This document shows, in pieces, positions 58,205-64,000 of a stretch of DNA of 64,000 bases. Source of the stretch: Niallia sp. FSL W8-0635. GTDB taxonomy: Bacteria > Bacillota > Bacilli > Bacillales > Cytobacillaceae. The notes beneath the pieces were generated by a model, which worked only from the letters and a program-made list of their open reading frames with translations, ran no database searches and was not told the DNA's origin. The position numbers were made by a program, and so were the translations under genes. The stretch lies in the NCBI RefSeq assembly GCF_038007965.1, contig NZ_JBBOYD010000001.1:3326501-3390500 (forward strand), in the 5' to 3' direction. How positions within the stretch are numbered: the first letter of the stretch is position 1; each line of letters starts with the position of its first letter.

Positions 58205-58461
58205 TAAAAAGCCTCTCATCCCAAACAGGGACGAGAGGCATTATGTATAATAATCTCCCGCGGTACCACCCACAATTAGTGAATAAATCACTCGCTTCAT
58301 TATCCTTTAACGCAGGTGTACGGCAAGCACTACTAAAAAGTTCACACTTGCAACTCAAAGGCGAGTTCAAGATGTTTTTGACTGACTTGCACCACCCGTC
58401 AGCTCTCTTCATTTCAAAAGGGCATCTTTACTATTCCTTATCCGTGTTGTTCACTTATATG
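58205..58461 (-). promoter_or_regulatory. T-box leader of leuS (leucine specifier)
   Basis: Minus strand T-box core GGGTGGTACCGCGGG (about 58271-58257), then a terminator hairpin GCCTCTCGTCCC/GGGATGAGAGGC (58239-58211) with a T-run. The specifier loop GAACTCGCC contains CUC (58365-58363), a leucine codon. The transcript would start near 58461. Confidence 0.93.
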
Positions 58462-58467
58462 GTCTTA

Positions 58468-58496
58468 ATTGTATTGTATTTTGATTCATGTTGCAA
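58468..58496 (-). promoter_or_regulatory. Sigma-A promoter of leuS
   Basis: Minus strand TTGCAA (58496-58491), 17-base spacer, TACAAT (58473-58468). Confidence 0.78.
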
Positions 58497-58575
58497 GTAG
58501 TTTTCAGATTAAGCTAGTAATGATGGATATCTTCTTTCTTTTATTATATGACTCCACCCAACTAATGTTCCATTC

Positions 58576-59742
58576 TCACCATTTCTTTGCCCATTCAGCA
58601 ACCAATCGCAATAACTTTCGATCCTGATTTCGGCCAGCAATAAAAGAAAGACCAATTGGCGCGCCATCTAGGATTGCTAATGGGAGATTCACTTGAGGAA
58701 AGCCTGATAAACCAGCAATACAACATAGCTGAAAAGTTTGACTTCTTTTTATTTCTAATTCTTCCACAGGAAGATTCAAAAGTGGAGCTTTTCCAGGCGC
58801 CGTAGGAATAATTAAAATTCCGTCGTCTCCAAGCAGTTTTTCCATTCTTTGCTGAATTATACGTCGTTTTTGCTGATATTGTGGTAAATCGTAGTCCTTT
58901 AAAGTACTAGCCCATTGAAATCTCTCTGCTATTCCTGGACCAAAAGAAGGATTGACCTTTTGAATCCATTCTCCATGTTCTTGCCAAATTTCTCTTCCTT
59001 GTAATTGCCTGAAAGCCTCTGCCCACTCTTGGAGCCCCTCTTCTGCAATAATTGTGGTGGAATAGTTTGGTACAGAACTTTCTATTTTTTTCAAAAATGG
59101 ACTAAAGGCGTTTTGAACTTCCTGATCCGCTAATAACCAAGCATCACTACCGAGGATAAACCGAGTAAAAATCCCCTCCTCTTGGACAGGAAGAAGGACT
59201 TTTCCAACTTCATATAAGATTTCAGCATCCTGCGCCATCCATCCAACCGTATCAAAGCTTTTCGCAAGGGGAATTACTCCATCTATATTAACTGCTCCAT
59301 GAGTGGGGCGAATTCCATATATTCCGCAATAAGAAGAGGGAATTCTTACCGATCCTCCTGTATCTGTACCAAGGGAGAAATCAGTTAATTTAGCCGCTAC
59401 TGTCACAGCTGAACCACAAGAAGAGCCTCCCGGTATACGATTAGCATCCTTAGGATTAATAGGAGTGCCATAATGATAATTTTCTCCATTTAAACTATAC
59501 ATTAATTCATCTGTGATCGTCGTTCCCTTTAAGGTAGCACCGTTATTCAGTAAATTGGTAATTGCAGGTGCTGTTTCTTTTGCGGGCTCATGGCTTTGGA
59601 GCCAATCTGGATTTCCTGCAGAAGAAACATAATCTTTAATAGCAAATACATCCTTTACAGCAAACTTCAGCCCATCTAAATTCCCATTTGTTCTTGGTTC
59701 TAATGAAATATTTTCATCTATATATGCACCAAAATCACGCAT
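58576..59742 (-). CDS. Amidase-signature family hydrolase
   Basis: A 388-residue amidase of the signature family. The Ser-cisSer-Lys triad is Lys30 (FAVKDVF), Ser107 (GGSSCGSAV) and Ser131 (TDTGGSVRIP). It hydrolyses amide bonds of small molecules; substrate unknown. The ATG at 59742 is preferred because GGGGAGGAG lies 9 bases upstream; the frame extends 11 codons further but covers that site. It differs from GatA by size and by lack of gatC/gatB nearby. Follows a histidine phosphatase gene by 36 bases on the same strand; likely co-transcribed. Confidence 0.88.
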   Translation of the reverse strand: MRDFGAYIDENISLEPRTNGNLDGLKFAVKDVFAIKDYVSSAGNPDWLQSHEPAKETAPAITNLLNNGATLKGTTITDELMYSLNGENYHYGTPINPKDANRIPGGSSCGSAVTVAAKLTDFSLGTDTGGSVRIPSSYCGIYGIRPTHGAVNIDGVIPLAKSFDTVGWMAQDAEILYEVGKVLLPVQEEGIFTRFILGSDAWLLADQEVQNAFSPFLKKIESSVPNYSTTIIAEEGLQEWAEAFRQLQGREIWQEHGEWIQKVNPSFGPGIAERFQWASTLKDYDLPQYQQKRRIIQQRMEKLLGDDGILIIPTAPGKAPLLNLPVEELEIKRSQTFQLCCIAGLSGFPQVNLPLAILDGAPIGLSFIAGRNQDRKLLRLVAEWAKKW

Positions 59743-59778
59743 CTCGATAAACTCCTCCCCACTCATATATCTCACTAT

Positions 59779-60345
59779 TTATACTAAATGATGGACCAAG
59801 TTGTAATCCTTCACTTCCCATTTTTTCTTTTTATAATGAATGTTACTGATACATGCATTAGATAAGTATTTTTCAATCGTAAGTTGATCCTCGGATACAA
59901 CGGTTAATAATGTATGGATAACTGCACCATGTGCCACTAATAATACTTTTTGGTCTGGGAATTGAAATAGAATTCTTTCTAGACCATTCATGATTCTAGT
60001 TATTAAATCCTCTCTCGATTCTTGATTTGGGTACTGTTGATCTGGATAAAGTATGGCTCTTTCTTCTCTTGTTTTCCCTTCAGCATCTCCAAAACTACGC
60101 TCCATAAATTCAGTCATTTCCACTACCTTCAGCTGCAAAGCTTCATTAATAATCATAGCTGTTTGTTTTGCCCTTTCAAGAGGGCTGGTGACGATGACAT
60201 CCCAATTAGAATCCATTAGATAATCTCGGCATTGCTGTGCCTGCTTAATCCCATTTTCATTTAAAGGAATATCTGTTTTCCCTTGAATCATTCCCTTAGC
60301 ATTCCAATCTGTCTCTCCATGCCTTATTAAACATATTTTTGTCAT
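59779..60345 (-). CDS. Histidine phosphatase (phosphoglycerate-mutase-like)
   Basis: A 188-residue member of the histidine phosphatase superfamily. The phospho-histidine is His9 in LIRHGETDWN; the second catalytic His is in LLVAHGAVIHTLL. Size and motif match broad-specificity phosphatases such as B. subtilis PhoE/YhfR rather than glycolytic mutase. Substrate unknown. AAAGGATTA site before the ATG. First gene of a probable two-gene unit with the amidase. Confidence 0.87.
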   Translation of the reverse strand: MTKICLIRHGETDWNAKGMIQGKTDIPLNENGIKQAQQCRDYLMDSNWDVIVTSPLERAKQTAMIINEALQLKVVEMTEFMERSFGDAEGKTREERAILYPDQQYPNQESREDLITRIMNGLERILFQFPDQKVLLVAHGAVIHTLLTVVSEDQLTIEKYLSNACISNIHYKKKKWEVKDYNLVHHLV

Positions 60346-60595
60346 CCTATTAATCCTTTCTACGCATCATTCCGCTTAATTTTAGGGTTATTTCTACTTT
60401 ATTAGAAAAATACTAATTTTTCAAACAAATTAAATGTTTATCTTTTAAAAATTGTCCTTAATGGCTTTCTTTACAGATTTACCTATCTGAAAATTCCGCC
60501 TTTAGAAAAATAGGTACTATTCTATTGCAGGTTTCCTTAAAAGCAACTACACTTATTTCTGGTATTTAGAAATAAAGTTGCAAAGGAGCATTATA

Positions 60596-61804
60596 ATGCC
60601 TCGTTCTCTATGGCTTTTAGTTATTGGAATGGCTGTAAACGTTACTGGTTCTTCCTTACTCTGGCCTTTAAATAGTATTTACATTCATGAACATTTAGGA
60701 AAAACACTTACGGTTGCAGGATTTATCCTGATGCTTAATTCAGGAGCAAGTGTTATTGGTAATTTAATTGGAGGCATTCTTTACGATAAATTAGGTGGGT
60801 ATCTTTCTATTCTATTAGGAATATCTTTAACCGCCTTGTCTTTATTAGGGCTTACACTTTTTCATAATTGGGGTGCATACTGTACCTTCTTTACCTTATC
60901 TGGTTTTGGATCAGGGATTATCTATCCAAGCATGTATGCGATGGCAGGAAATGTTTGGCCTGAGGGAGGAAGAAAAGCCTTCAATAGTATTTATGTCGCC
61001 CAAAATGTTGGGGTTGCACTCGGATCGGCAATTGGCGGAATCATTGCCTCTTATTCATTTCAATTGATTTTTCTATCCAACACCCTTATGTATGTGGTAT
61101 TTTTCCTTATCGCATTCTTAAGCTACAAAAACATTCAGGTAAAAGCAGAAATTCTTCCTAATTCCAATGGTGGAAAAACAGTGAAAAGAAAAGGAAAGCA
61201 TTTATTAAAAGGAAGCCCTGCTATGTACTCTCTTGGCATTTTAGGATTTGGATACTTATTATGCTGGATCTGTTATGTCCAATGGCAAGCCACTATTTCA
61301 ACCCATACGCAACAACTTGGTATACCTTTGACTCAGTATAGTTTACTATGGGCTGTAAACGGCGGACTTATTGTATTTGGCCAACCACTTATTTCTTTTT
61401 TCACTAAAAAAGTATGTACATCTATTAAAAAACAAATGCTTATCGGAATCGGGATTTTCATTGTTTCCTTCCTTATTGTTGGAAAAGCAGAATTCTTTAC
61501 TGGCTTTCTTGCAGCAATGATTATCTTAACGATTGGTGAAATGCTTATATGGCCTGCAGTACCGACAATTGCAGATAAGCTAGCTCCTAAAGGAAAAGAA
61601 GGTTTTTTCCAAGGGATTGTAAATAGTACTGCTACTGGAGGAAGAATGATTGGACCGCTTCTTGGAGGTATACTGGTAGATAGTAGCGGCATGACTATGC
61701 TTATACCTGTTTTAGTCTTCTTATTGGTTATTAGCTTACTTACTGCCTTTTTCTATGATTACCCAACAAAGGAAGCTGCTAAATTAACTCCTAAAACAAA
61801 TTAA
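60596..61804 (+). CDS. MFS transporter, YttB-like
   Basis: A 402-residue major facilitator with about 12 transmembrane segments in two six-helix halves joined by a basic loop (about 185-205, KTVKRKGKH). Motif A appears as GGILYDKLGG after helix 2. It resembles drug/small-molecule efflux members and B. subtilis YttB, which lies between leuS and ytqA; substrate unknown. The ATG at 60596 has AAAGGAG 7 bases upstream; the longer frame begins within the upstream region. Confidence 0.86.
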   Translation: MPRSLWLLVIGMAVNVTGSSLLWPLNSIYIHEHLGKTLTVAGFILMLNSGASVIGNLIGGILYDKLGGYLSILLGISLTALSLLGLTLFHNWGAYCTFFTLSGFGSGIIYPSMYAMAGNVWPEGGRKAFNSIYVAQNVGVALGSAIGGIIASYSFQLIFLSNTLMYVVFFLIAFLSYKNIQVKAEILPNSNGGKTVKRKGKHLLKGSPAMYSLGILGFGYLLCWICYVQWQATISTHTQQLGIPLTQYSLLWAVNGGLIVFGQPLISFFTKKVCTSIKKQMLIGIGIFIVSFLIVGKAEFFTGFLAAMIILTIGEMLIWPAVPTIADKLAPKGKEGFFQGIVNSTATGGRMIGPLLGGILVDSSGMTMLIPVLVFLLVISLLTAFFYDYPTKEAAKLTPKTN

Positions 61805-61807
61805 TGT

Positions 61808-61842
61808 AATGTCCCAACTGTCAAAAACAGTTGGGACATTTT
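61808..61842 (+). terminator. Intrinsic terminator of the MFS gene
   Basis: AATGTCCCAACTGT (61808-61821) and ACAGTTGGGACATT (61827-61840) are perfect 14-bp arms with a CAAAA loop and a T-run. Shares a GGGACAT core with the palindromic element at 54.9 kb. Confidence 0.93.
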
Positions 61843-61856
61843 ACTATGAGAATAAG

Positions 61857-62021
61857 CTATTCTTGTCTTGTTTTTGATTTAGCAGGCTGTCCACCAGATT
61901 GTTCATATTTCTTTTTTGCTGCTTTTACTAAATCAAAATCTTTCCCTAACTCTAAATCCTGATTATTTATCCCATTGCGTGTTTTTTGCTCAGGATTATT
62001 TTTCTTTGAACGCTTATCCAT
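61857..62021 (-). CDS. Small hydrophilic protein downstream of ytzC
   Basis: A 54-residue, lysine-, asparagine- and glutamine-rich protein starting MDKRSKKNNPEQ and ending KSKTRQE, with no hydrophobic segment. I do not recognise the family; composition resembles small spore-associated or unfolded proteins of bacilli. It is real by context: AAGGGGG lies 8 bases before the ATG and directly after the ytzC stop (13 bases apart), so the two are co-transcribed. The MFS terminator lies between it and the convergent MFS gene. Confidence 0.7.
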   Translation of the reverse strand: MDKRSKKNNPEQKTRNGINNQDLELGKDFDLVKAAKKKYEQSGGQPAKSKTRQE

Positions 62022-62034
62022 TGTTGTTGCCCCC

Positions 62035-62298
62035 TTAATGCAATCCTAATGTCATTTGATTTTGCATTTGTTCCACAAGCAATCTCATCCGATGCAATTC
62101 TTCCCGTTGTTGTTGATTAGCACTGTGGTCCATCGTGTGCAATTCATTGTATATGGTTTCTAACTGCATTTGTGCATCTGTATATTCATTTGTATTGTAA
62201 TGTTCTTGCCGACTAGATGATTCATATTGTTGTTCTGCATAATTGATTACTTCATTACATTTTTCTAATAAATCATTTATGGATTGACGAGTAGCCAA
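62035..62298 (-). CDS. ytzC: DUF2524 protein YtzC
   Basis: An 87-residue, mostly helical, Q/E/N-rich protein of the YtzC family (DUF2524), function unknown. Contains EVINYAEQQYESSSRQEHYN and a second helix up to the C-terminus. TTG start at 62298 with GGAGGG 7 bases upstream. Divergent from ytqA as in B. subtilis, and followed by a small co-transcribed gene. Confidence 0.85.
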   Translation of the reverse strand: MATRQSINDLLEKCNEVINYAEQQYESSSRQEHYNTNEYTDAQMQLETIYNELHTMDHSANQQQREELHRMRLLVEQMQNQMTLGLH

Positions 62299-62507
62299 AA
62301 GATAACCCTCCCAACAATCTGTGGAATTAGAAGCTACTTTGCTTCCTTCTATAGTATCTGTTCATTCACCATATCCTATTACTTCCTTTTCTTAACTGAT
62401 AAAGAAATTCTGTTGGATAAAGATTGGAGACATGTTAAAATGCATAGGTAGAAATGAAGAAAATTAACAAATTTAAGAATCTAAATTACTTAGGAGGTTA
62501 CACTGAT

Positions 62508-63473
62508 ATGAATCAGAATAACCCATTCCCTTATGCTTCTGATAATAAAAGATACCATACATGGAATTATCATCTCCGTAACGAGTTCGGACACAAAGTT
62601 TTCAAAATTGCTTTAGATGGAGGATTTGATTGTCCAAATAGAGACGGTACGGTAGCTCATGGTGGTTGCACATTTTGTAGTGCAGCTGGTTCTGGGGATT
62701 TTGCCGGTAATCGTGTAGACAGTCTTGAAAAGCAATTCCATGATATAAAAAACAAGATGCATACTAAATGGAAAGACGGGAAATATATGGCCTATTTTCA
62801 AGCCTACACCAATACTCATGCGCCAGTTGATGTACTGCGGGAAAAATATGAAGCAGTTCTTAAACAGGAAAATGTCGTTGGACTTTCTATTGCGACACGT
62901 CCAGATTGTTTACCTGATGATGTTGTTGAGTATTTGGCAGAATTAAATGAACGTACTTATTTATGGGTAGAACTAGGTCTGCAAACAGTCCATGAAAAAA
63001 CAGCAACCCTTATTAATCGAGCACATGATTTTCAAACCTATGTGGATGGTGTTAATAAGCTTAGAAAGCATAATATTCGTATCTGCTCCCATATCATTAA
63101 TGGCTTGCCACTTGAGACAAATGAAATGATGATGGAAACTGCTAAAAGCGTCAGCGAACTAGATGTACAAGGAATTAAAATACACTTGCTTCATTTATTA
63201 AAAGGAACACCAATGGTAAAGCAATATGAAAAAGGAATGCTTGAATTTTTAACCTTTGATCAATATATATCATTAGTTTGCGATCAATTAGAAATATTAC
63301 CACCAGATATGATTATTCACCGAATAACTGGAGATGGACCAATTGAGTTAATGGTTGGACCGATGTGGAGTGTAAATAAATGGGAAGTATTGAATAGTAT
63401 TGATGCAGAATTAAAAAGCAGAAACAGCTGGCAAGGTAAGTATTATCAGGCAACAAAGAAGGTGACACAATGA
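62508..63473 (+). CDS. ytqA: Radical SAM protein YtqA (YhcC family)
   Basis: A 321-residue radical SAM protein of the TIGR01212/YhcC group with an Elp3-like core. The iron-sulfur cysteines are Cys42, Cys54 and Cys57 (CPNRDGTVAHGGCTFC). Further blocks: YFQAYTNTHAP, IATRPDCLPD, LWVELGLQT and HIINGLP. Probable RNA modification role, not demonstrated; B. subtilis YtqA/YtqB have been linked to tRNA wobble uridine modification. The ATG at 62508 has AGGAGG 10 bases upstream. Its stop overlaps the ytqB start (ATGA), so the two genes are coupled. Confidence 0.92.
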   Translation: MNQNNPFPYASDNKRYHTWNYHLRNEFGHKVFKIALDGGFDCPNRDGTVAHGGCTFCSAAGSGDFAGNRVDSLEKQFHDIKNKMHTKWKDGKYMAYFQAYTNTHAPVDVLREKYEAVLKQENVVGLSIATRPDCLPDDVVEYLAELNERTYLWVELGLQTVHEKTATLINRAHDFQTYVDGVNKLRKHNIRICSHIINGLPLETNEMMMETAKSVSELDVQGIKIHLLHLLKGTPMVKQYEKGMLEFLTFDQYISLVCDQLEILPPDMIIHRITGDGPIELMVGPMWSVNKWEVLNSIDAELKSRNSWQGKYYQATKKVTQ

Positions 63474-64000
63474 AGCTTGAAAGAGTCATCCCTTTCGCAC
63501 ACCAATTATTAGAAAAGGCTGTTACTAAAGGGGATATTGTTATTGATGCAACAATGGGAAACGGTCATGATACCGTCTTTCTAGCAGATCTTGTTGGTGA
63601 AGAAGGGAAAGTATATAGCTTTGATATTCAAAAAGATGCTTTAGAAGCGACAACGGAAAAGCTTACGAGTAAAGAATTGCAAGAAGCTGTTTCCCTTCAT
63701 TTGTGCGGACATGAGCATTTAAAAGAAATTGTTCCTTCTATGTATCATGGAAAAGTCACTGGTGCCATCTTCAATCTAGGCTACTTGCCTGGTGGAGATA
63801 AATCAATTGTAACAATGGCTGAAACTACCATTGCAGCAATTGAACAGTTATTACAAATATTATCTAAAGAAGGCATGATAATATTAGTTATTTATCATGG
63901 ACATCCAGAGGGTGCAATCGAACGGGACAAACTTATAGCATATGTTGAAAATATTAATCAACAGGAAGCACATGTGCTTCGCTACCAATTTATAAATGGA
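63470..64000 (+). CDS. ytqB: SAM-dependent methyltransferase YtqB, 3' end missing
   Basis: The first 177 codons are present; the gene runs off the right edge, with perhaps 10-20 residues lost. It is a class I methyltransferase of the small rRNA-methylase-like family: SAM loop VIDATMGNGHDT (about 24-35), an acidic residue in YSFDIQKDA, and the catalytic-type NLGYLPGGD (about 100-108). B. subtilis YtqB (also called MnmM) methylates tRNA wobble uridine derivatives. Its ATG overlaps the ytqA stop. Confidence 0.9.
   Translation, partial: MKLERVIPFAHQLLEKAVTKGDIVIDATMGNGHDTVFLADLVGEEGKVYSFDIQKDALEATTEKLTSKELQEAVSLHLCGHEHLKEIVPSMYHGKVTGAIFNLGYLPGGDKSIVTMAETTIAAIEQLLQILSKEGMIILVIYHGHPEGAIERDKLIAYVENINQQEAHVLRYQFING

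Noticed and set aside
58132..58500. 122-codon plus-strand frame over the leuS T-box
   Set aside because: It is antisense to the leader RNA, whose T-box core, specifier and terminator explain the conservation; no ribosome site.
60346..60595. Riboswitch upstream of the MFS gene
   Set aside because: About 250 AT-rich bases without a terminator hairpin or any conserved riboswitch core I can recognise.

Overview
This window is a contiguous piece of low-GC Firmicute chromosome, best explained as an endospore-forming member of the Bacillaceae. The reasons are the AT-rich sequence, strong AGGAGG-type ribosome binding sites, spore genes (sspA-type SASP, cse60, ytfJ, refZ), bacillithiol/YtxJ biology, Gram-positive T-box leaders, and a gene order that follows the Bacillus subtilis ytfJ-to-ytqB segment almost gene by gene. 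I see no rRNA, tRNA, CRISPR array, prophage, integrase or intact insertion sequence. The genus cannot be fixed from the sequence alone. All comparisons to B. subtilis are from memory of that genome, not from a search.

Layout. 1-7.6 kb (minus): ytfJ (cut by the window edge), ytfI, an RDD protein and sppA, a RarD permease, a YtcJ-like amidohydrolase, an acyl-CoA synthetase and a small acid-soluble spore protein. 7.7-12.1 kb (minus): the thiI/cysteine desulfurase pair for tRNA sulfuration, and ezrA. 12.5-16.6 kb: hisJ (plus) convergent with refZ (minus), ytsP (plus), diguanylate cyclase dgcP (minus). 17.2-24 kb: rpsD with its long leader, an unrecognised gene, tyrS with a tyrosine T-box, and a class A penicillin-binding protein. 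24-33.5 kb: ccpA, aroA (chorismate mutase/DAHP synthase), a large FtsA-like ATPase, ytxJ/ytxH/ytxG, an M29 aminopeptidase and murC. 33.7-42.6 kb: sftA, ytpQ, ytpP, a DUF84 NTPase, M42 peptidase ytoP, ytzB, trmB, ytzH, ytmP. 43-49.4 kb: pullulanase amyX, a NERD-like protein, thpR, D-amino acid transaminase and pepV. 49.5-64 kb: a Nudix hydrolase, ytzE, an RsuA-type pseudouridine synthase, murJ, ytfP, cse60, a rhodanese, leuS with a leucine T-box, an amidase and phosphatase pair, a YttB-like MFS transporter, two small genes, ytqA and ytqB (cut by the edge).

Themes. Most genes are housekeeping: translation (rpsD, tyrS, leuS, thiI, trmB, pseudouridine synthase), wall growth and division (ezrA, murC, murJ, PBP, sftA, FtsA-like), central regulation (ccpA, T-boxes) and sporulation. 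Many genes carry a convincing intrinsic terminator, often shared between convergent neighbours, so most transcription units are short.

The most interesting items are: the 727-residue FtsA-family protein whose C-terminal half appears to be four or five tandem copies of a roughly 63-residue NG/DGD motif; a short upstream reading frame overlapping a hairpin before ytzE; a cluster of mutually exclusive inverted repeats between sftA and ytpQ; MITE-like palindromic elements at 37.56-37.64 kb and 54.71-54.92 kb; a terminator splitting ytxGH from ytxJ; a ytmP transcript that seems to run antisense through ytzH; and a NERD-like protein lacking the expected catalytic lysine. None of these amounts to a clearly new defence or metabolic system; the window is mainly conserved core genome.
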